Shown here in pieces: positions 62,701-64,000 of a stretch of DNA of 64,000 nt. The notes under the pieces are model-generated. The model had not been told where the DNA came from, searched no databases, and saw only the letters and a program-made list of their open reading frames with translations. The stretch covers positions 13,004,678 to 13,068,677 of the forward strand of contig NC_092579.1 of NCBI RefSeq assembly GCF_037975245.1. The letters are read 5' to 3'. Source of the DNA: Apostichopus japonicus (lineage: Eukaryota; Echinodermata; Holothuroidea; Aspidochirotida; Stichopodidae). The translations under genes were made by a program, and so were the position numbers. How positions within the stretch are numbered: the first letter of the stretch is position 1; every line of letters starts with the position of its first letter.

Positions 62701-63176
62701 ACAATACAACCATTTCAATAACAAGGTAAATATGCTGAATTTTATCACAGCTGGTTGCATGTTATATTATGAAACTAACATAACCATAAAGCACTTCCCA
62801 CCAGACTAACTTCTCTCTTTCTTTTCTCTGTAAGTTCCTTTTCATGAAGGGGAAGTAGAAAAAAGTTTTATTTACAAGGATATTTTGGAACAAAGCTTTC
62901 ATATTAAGCCTACCTCTGATCTTATAAAATGCTTCAGGAATGAAGGCTTCCACTTGTTTGTACCTCTCGACAACAAACCCGAGCGTCGGAAACTGACAGC
63001 TACCAAAGCTGATCAGCTGATGTTCCAGGGCCTCCGGAAAGACTTTCTGTAATCGGAGAGTCTGAAGGCGAGTAAAAGCAGCTCCAATCCTTAAATCTAG
63101 CTCTTGACGGACATCGACTGCAGTAGACACTAACTCATCAGGTGGCACAAGGTTATTACAAGCATTACTAACCGAT
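41737..63176 (-). CDS. TOP3A: DNA topoisomerase III alpha, 5'-truncated by the window edge, 20 coding exons seen
   Basis: A type IA topoisomerase that cuts and passes single strands; with BLM and RMI1 it dissolves double Holliday junctions in the nucleus, and a second form acts in mitochondria. The visible 870 residues begin inside the core ([36 protein letters not shown]). They carry the active-site loop [13 protein letters not shown] with catalytic Tyr at visible residue 178, then [35 protein letters not shown] and [19 protein letters not shown]. Then follow a CPRC...CMGYPAC zinc finger, the [12 protein letters not shown] block, a Ser-rich linker, two GRF zinc fingers, an RGG-rich region and a final CCHC knuckle [17 protein letters not shown]-stop. 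The tandem GRF fingers and knuckle mark TOP3A rather than TOP3B. About 200 N-terminal residues, including Toprim, lie beyond the right edge. All phases chain. Confidence 0.97.
42246..46231. mobile_element. 4.0 kb TIR DNA transposon with TA target duplication, no transposase seen
   Basis: The ends match as inverted repeats over about 28 bp, starting CAGTACTGATTTCGCTTAAC, each flanked by TA (42244-42245 and 46232-46233). The TA duplication and CAGT start suggest Tc1/mariner. Subterminal sequence is rich in ATCGAAATTCCCCG and TTATCGATTTTTAAC words. No ORF above about 105 codons and no DDE transposase motifs were recognised, so it is non-autonomous or decayed. Fills most of the last TOP3A intron. 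Confidence 0.85.
46613..46750 (-). CDS. TOP3A: TOP3A exon, RGG-rich region and start of zinc knuckle
   Basis: 138 nt: [20 protein letters not shown] then [20 protein letters not shown] and LCGQQ. An RGG/RG box is followed by the first two cysteines of a CCHC knuckle. Confidence 0.94.
47293..47423 (-). CDS. TOP3A: TOP3A exon, GRF finger 2
   Basis: 131 nt: [20 protein letters not shown] then [20 protein letters not shown] and FGG, near-identical to human [20 protein letters not shown]. The donor at G47292 is chosen by phase; a second GTGTGT two bases on would shift the frame. Confidence 0.96.
48115..48152. repeat. (GACA)n microsatellite
   Basis: Short imperfect GACA run in a TOP3A intron. Confidence 0.85.
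48456..48717 (-). CDS. TOP3A: TOP3A exon, end of GRF 1 and start of GRF 2
   Basis: 262 nt: [20 protein letters not shown] finishes GRF 1; then a Gly/Ser/Asn linker with [20 protein letters not shown]; then [11 protein letters not shown] begins GRF 2. The acceptor TCACTAG is repeated in the upstream tandem array (48713-49085). Confidence 0.95.
48713..49085. repeat. ~125-bp tandem repeat including a TOP3A splice acceptor, 3 copies
   Basis: The unit runs from CCTAGTGARRGCAGAA-type sequence through AGCAAGAATTATG, GCATTAACTGTATCATAA and CTTGGACATAATAATA. The first copy overlaps the acceptor of the exon ending GRF 1 (48717). Confidence 0.9.
49240..49334 (-). CDS. TOP3A: TOP3A exon, first half of GRF finger 1
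   Basis: 95 nt encoding [20 protein letters not shown] then [11 protein letters not shown]. The CSC pair and KKDGPNQG are the start of a GRF zinc finger; the GRxFFKC part is in the next exon. Donor GTAATT. Confidence 0.95.
49408..49925. repeat. ~70-bp tandem repeat including a TOP3A splice donor, about 7 copies
   Basis: The unit contains TATAGAACTTTGATAGCAAA, CTCATACATACACTTCACTG and CTTGAATTCATG. The right-most copy contains the last bases and donor of the Ser-rich linker exon. Confidence 0.92.
49907..50126 (-). CDS. TOP3A: TOP3A exon, Ser-rich linker
   Basis: 220 nt low-complexity linker: [40 protein letters not shown], then [19 protein letters not shown]. The donor GTATGTATG at 49906 is chosen over an earlier GTTAAT because only it keeps phase with the next GRF exon. 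The exon 3' end is the first copy of a tandem array filling the next intron. Confidence 0.85.
50881..50975 (-). CDS. TOP3A: TOP3A exon ([12 protein letters not shown])
   Basis: 95 nt encoding [20 protein letters not shown] then [11 protein letters not shown] (human FVCCIGGCDDTLREILDLRF). One Cys of the human CC pair is Gly here. Phase 2 in, 1 out. Confidence 0.94.
51101..51164 (-). other. Candidate frame-breaking alternative exon of TOP3A
   Basis: A 64-nt segment with strong splice signals: acceptor TTCTATTTCAG and donor GTAAGTAGG. It lies between the exons at 52327 and 50975, which join in frame without it. Inclusion shifts the frame and gives a stop 11 codons into the next exon. In another frame it reads [20 protein letters not shown]. 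Inferred only from splice signals. Confidence 0.35.
51307..51552. repeat. Large palindrome, ~97-bp arms
   Basis: The arms at 51307-51403 and 51456-51552 are near-perfect complements with a ~52-bp centre. GATGGAATGTTCCATTCAA-type sequence occurs in both arms and the centre. Foldback MITE or recent inverted duplication in a TOP3A intron. Confidence 0.93.
51553..51965. repeat. ~108-bp tandem repeat, about 3.5 copies
   Basis: The unit contains GGAACATAAATAAATGTAG, GCAACAACACTATA, CTTCATAGAGGTATATTCAC and CTGCCACAAAGAA. A partial copy also lies left of the palindrome at about 51035-51088. Confidence 0.88.
52327..52400 (-). CDS. TOP3A: TOP3A exon ([11 protein letters not shown])
   Basis: 74 nt encoding [20 protein letters not shown] then MFPL plus GA of Glu (human RLKLKFKRGSLPPTMPLE). 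Ends in phase 2 and splices in frame to the exon at 50975. Confidence 0.93.
53135..53319 (-). CDS. TOP3A: TOP3A exon with type IA C-terminal zinc finger
   Basis: 185 nt encoding [20 protein letters not shown], then [27 protein letters not shown] and TDTVCQE. Four cysteines (CPRC, CMGYPAC) form the zinc site. The acceptor and first few codons have degenerate copies upstream of it in the intron (plus coordinates about 53460-53640). The donor GTCAGT is less typical. Confidence 0.95.
53440..53650. repeat. Degenerate copies of the TOP3A zinc-finger exon acceptor
   Basis: GTCTGCTGTTTGATGAGCTG at about 53461 and a weaker ATCCATTGTTTGGTTGGCG at about 53622 resemble the true exon start at about 53300-53325. 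The first keeps an AG acceptor on the minus strand followed by AHQTAD-like codons. Confidence 0.6.
54075..54141 (-). CDS. TOP3A: TOP3A exon (linker, part 2)
   Basis: 67 nt encoding [20 protein letters not shown] then EE plus one base (human KKLDEALAQYFG). Acceptor AATTTCAG, donor GTAAGG. Confidence 0.92.
54347..54434 (-). CDS. TOP3A: TOP3A exon (core to zinc-finger linker, part 1)
   Basis: 88 nt completing Cys then [20 protein letters not shown] and SVFIEAAAK (human LICDGKKDKFVVLRQQVQKY, VFIEAVAKAK). Phase 2 in, 0 out. Confidence 0.92.
55610..55740. repeat. Purine-rich GAAA/GGAA low-complexity tract
   Basis: Strand-biased A/G sequence at the left of the nested element. Its complement gives Phe/Leu/Ser-rich ORFs that are not genes. 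Confidence 0.85.
56505..56725 (+). mobile_element. tRNA-derived SINE (family B)
   Basis: Head TAGCCTAGTGGTTAACGCCG and GGTTCGATTCC, body with CGACATGGACGTTAAATGG and GCTTCGGTCAACTTGCGAG, then the (CATA)n tail. A reverse copy is at 60870-61085. Confidence 0.85.
56726..56970. repeat. (CATA)n microsatellite, about 60 units
   Basis: A near-pure CATA run with one short CACACACA interruption near 56770. Produces overlapping repetitive IHTY or MYVC frames on both strands that are not genes. Confidence 0.98.
58151..58334 (-). CDS. TOP3A: TOP3A exon ([13 protein letters not shown])
   Basis: 184 nt encoding [20 protein letters not shown] then [20 protein letters not shown] and [19 protein letters not shown]. 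The downstream intron holds a nest of DNA transposons. Confidence 0.97.
58598..58693. repeat. ~50-bp direct duplication
   Basis: CTTTTCTTCCTATTGAARAC-type sequence with ACGCTTACAATTGTGATCA occurs twice in tandem in a TOP3A intron. Confidence 0.85.
58749..58827 (-). CDS. TOP3A: TOP3A exon ([11 protein letters not shown])
   Basis: 79 nt encoding [20 protein letters not shown] then MEKHGI plus one base. Donor GTAAGT. Confidence 0.95.
59030..59260 (-). mobile_element. Possible SINE-like fragment
   Basis: Minus strand contains CATCCGTCGGATGGGGATGT, TAAATGGTGGTCCCGGGAG and CTCTGAACACTTATCG, wording typical of repeated elements and partly shared with family B (GACGTTAAATGG). No intact head seen. 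Confidence 0.4.
59356..59532 (-). CDS. TOP3A: TOP3A exon ([11 protein letters not shown])
   Basis: 177 nt, 59 codons, [20 protein letters not shown] then [20 protein letters not shown] and [15 protein letters not shown]. Acceptor CATTTCAG, donor GTAATT. Confidence 0.96.
60107..60273 (-). CDS. TOP3A: TOP3A exon ([12 protein letters not shown])
   Basis: 167 nt encoding [20 protein letters not shown] then [20 protein letters not shown] and [13 protein letters not shown], a highly conserved core segment. Phase 1 in, 0 out. Confidence 0.97.
60697..60794 (-). CDS. TOP3A: TOP3A exon with catalytic tyrosine
   Basis: 98 nt encoding [20 protein letters not shown] then [12 protein letters not shown]. 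The Tyr of SYPRTET is the transesterification nucleophile of type IA topoisomerases; the following Arg and Thr are also conserved. Confidence 0.97.
60870..61085 (-). mobile_element. tRNA-derived SINE (family B), reverse copy
   Basis: Reverse complement has TAGCTCAGTGGTTAACGCCA and GGTCCCGAGTTCGAG-like boxes at the right end and CTTCGGTCAGCTTGCTG and CAGTTCCTGCATGCAGG at the left, matching the 56505 element. Confidence 0.8.
61287..61369 (-). CDS. TOP3A: TOP3A exon (ELEKL...EKLYTSG)
   Basis: 83 nt encoding [20 protein letters not shown] then AEKLYTSG plus two bases, immediately before the active-site exon. Donor GTGAGT. Confidence 0.95.
61695..61769 (-). CDS. TOP3A: TOP3A exon ([12 protein letters not shown])
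   Basis: 75 nt, 25 codons, [20 protein letters not shown] then PLDTV, matching human KSKWRPQALDTVELEKL across the next junction. Acceptor CCCATGTAG, donor GTATGA. Confidence 0.94.
61930..62245 (-). mobile_element. tRNA-derived SINE (family A), reverse copy
   Basis: Reverse complement of the 20094 element: the tail AGCGCTTTATACC lies at the left, CAGGTACCCATTTAACCCC in the middle, and the tRNA-like head (GATTCCGAAGCC, CAATTGGCCACCACG) at the right. In a TOP3A intron. Confidence 0.85.
62349..62449 (-). CDS. TOP3A: TOP3A exon
   Basis: 101 nt encoding [20 protein letters not shown] then [13 protein letters not shown] (human GIVEFNWKRHRLFNHTAC). Phase 1 in, 0 out, donor GTTAGT. Confidence 0.95.
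62914..63176 (-). CDS. TOP3A: TOP3A exon (catalytic core, first visible)
   Basis: 263 nt beginning one base before [20 protein letters not shown]; contains [20 protein letters not shown] and [20 protein letters not shown], ending FYKIR. The acceptor CTACACAG implies an upstream exon ending in phase 2; none was recognised in 63177-64000. Confidence 0.96.
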
Positions 63177-64000
63177 CTGTGTAGTAGAAGAACACATGTA
63201 TAATACCATATCACATCATCAGAGCTGTAAAGGATTGCTCTCTCCTGTAAATCTTCTGCAATTATCAATAAGAACCAGTCCATTAACAGAGTTTTGATAT
63301 TTCATGTTTTCAATTTGATAATTTGATATGACAACACCAGACTGGCTGACATCATCATACCAATTTACCACTGAAAAATCAATTTGCATATTCATTATTG
63401 AATTTTACAAGTCATGTATCCATTGAAGGAAACACATTCCTTTCAAAAATTATTTTCGTTTGCTGAAACAATAAATGCAATAATAACTATACTGATATGC
63501 ACACCAGAAAGCCAATTGGCTTATTTATTCCTTGTCATACAATTATTTTATGTTTGACCTCTACCAATTTCAACAGGATTCTTGTACTCACCAAGCTGGA
63601 GCTGCATACCATGTATGAAGTTCAACAATGATGTACTTTTGGGGTTATCATGTTTACAATTTTTTCAGTCTTTGACCTCTGTTGACCAAAATGACCATTC
63701 ACCTTCACAGAAAAGAATAACGTTCTTGTACTCAACAAGACAGATCCACGTTCCAAGTATGAAGCTAATCCACCATGAACATTTTGAGTTATGGGGTTTA
63801 CAAGCAAGTGTCACATACACACACACACACACACACCCACACCCACACACACACACGTCATCACCATCAAATAGGTTCTTTCTGTCTCCGAAAAGGACTC
63901 GAAAATGATTACATTTTAAGAACAAACAACATCAAATTTTATGCTCAGAAAACAAAGCATTTGGAAAACATGTCCCTAACAACACAGATTACACACTACA
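63177..64000. other. TOP3A intron, no upstream exon recognised
   Basis: The expected preceding exon was not found. Contains a GGTCA-family repeat fragment (about 63545-63905) ending in (AC)n at 63812-63858. Confidence 0.6.

Noticed and set aside
63560-63910. Possible upstream TOP3A exon
   Set aside because: No similarity to the expected RARFSEIT-type segment; the sequence is GGTCA-family repeat plus (AC)n.

Overview
This 64 kb window is eukaryotic nuclear DNA: AT-rich, with spliced genes, GT-AG introns of about 0.3 to 6 kb, and introns packed with microsatellites, minisatellites, tRNA-derived SINEs and non-autonomous DNA transposons. Protein similarity (recalled from human proteins, not computed) and repeat style suggest a marine invertebrate, possibly an echinoderm. 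The species call is inference only; the gene calls are much firmer.

Two protein genes lie head to tail on the minus strand. TOP3A (DNA topoisomerase III alpha) enters from the right edge. Twenty coding exons are visible, from 63176 down to the stop at 41737. They cover everything from the middle of the catalytic core (active-site Tyr in SYPRTET) to the C-terminal zinc fingers, two GRF fingers, an RGG-rich stretch and a CCHC knuckle. About the first 200 residues, including Toprim, are outside the window. TMF1 (TATA element modulatory factor, the golgin ARA160) is complete: 18 coding exons from the ATG at 37534 to the TGA at 4617, predicted 1137 residues. All exon phases chain without a break in both genes. 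Exons were found by splice sites, reading phase and family similarity.

The 4.2 kb between the genes (37535-41736) holds the TMF1 promoter side with a GTCACGTGAC palindrome, a plus-strand tRNA-Ile(UAU) gene with a 43-nt intron and Pol III terminator, and a 49-bp tandem array near the TOP3A 3' end.

Region by region: 1-4616 is TMF1 3' flank/UTR with a 1.04 kb hAT-type MITE. 5441-7883 is a minisatellite in the last large TMF1 intron. 10016-13480 is a GGTCA-rich repeat with an exact 400-bp period, full of nuclear-receptor-like direct repeats. 18435-18553 is a foldback whose arms resemble a hammerhead core. 42246-46231 is a 4 kb TIR element in the last TOP3A intron. 51307-51552 is a large palindrome. 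55558-57971 is a nest of hAT-like elements with a SINE and a CATA microsatellite inside.

The most unusual pattern is that tandem repeats repeatedly include splice junctions. A TMF1 donor, a TOP3A donor (about seven copies), a TOP3A GRF-exon acceptor (three copies) and a TOP3A zinc-finger acceptor (two to three degenerate copies) are all duplicated into adjoining intron. A separate 64-nt exon-like segment in TOP3A has good splice sites but a frame-breaking phase, so it could be a poison exon.
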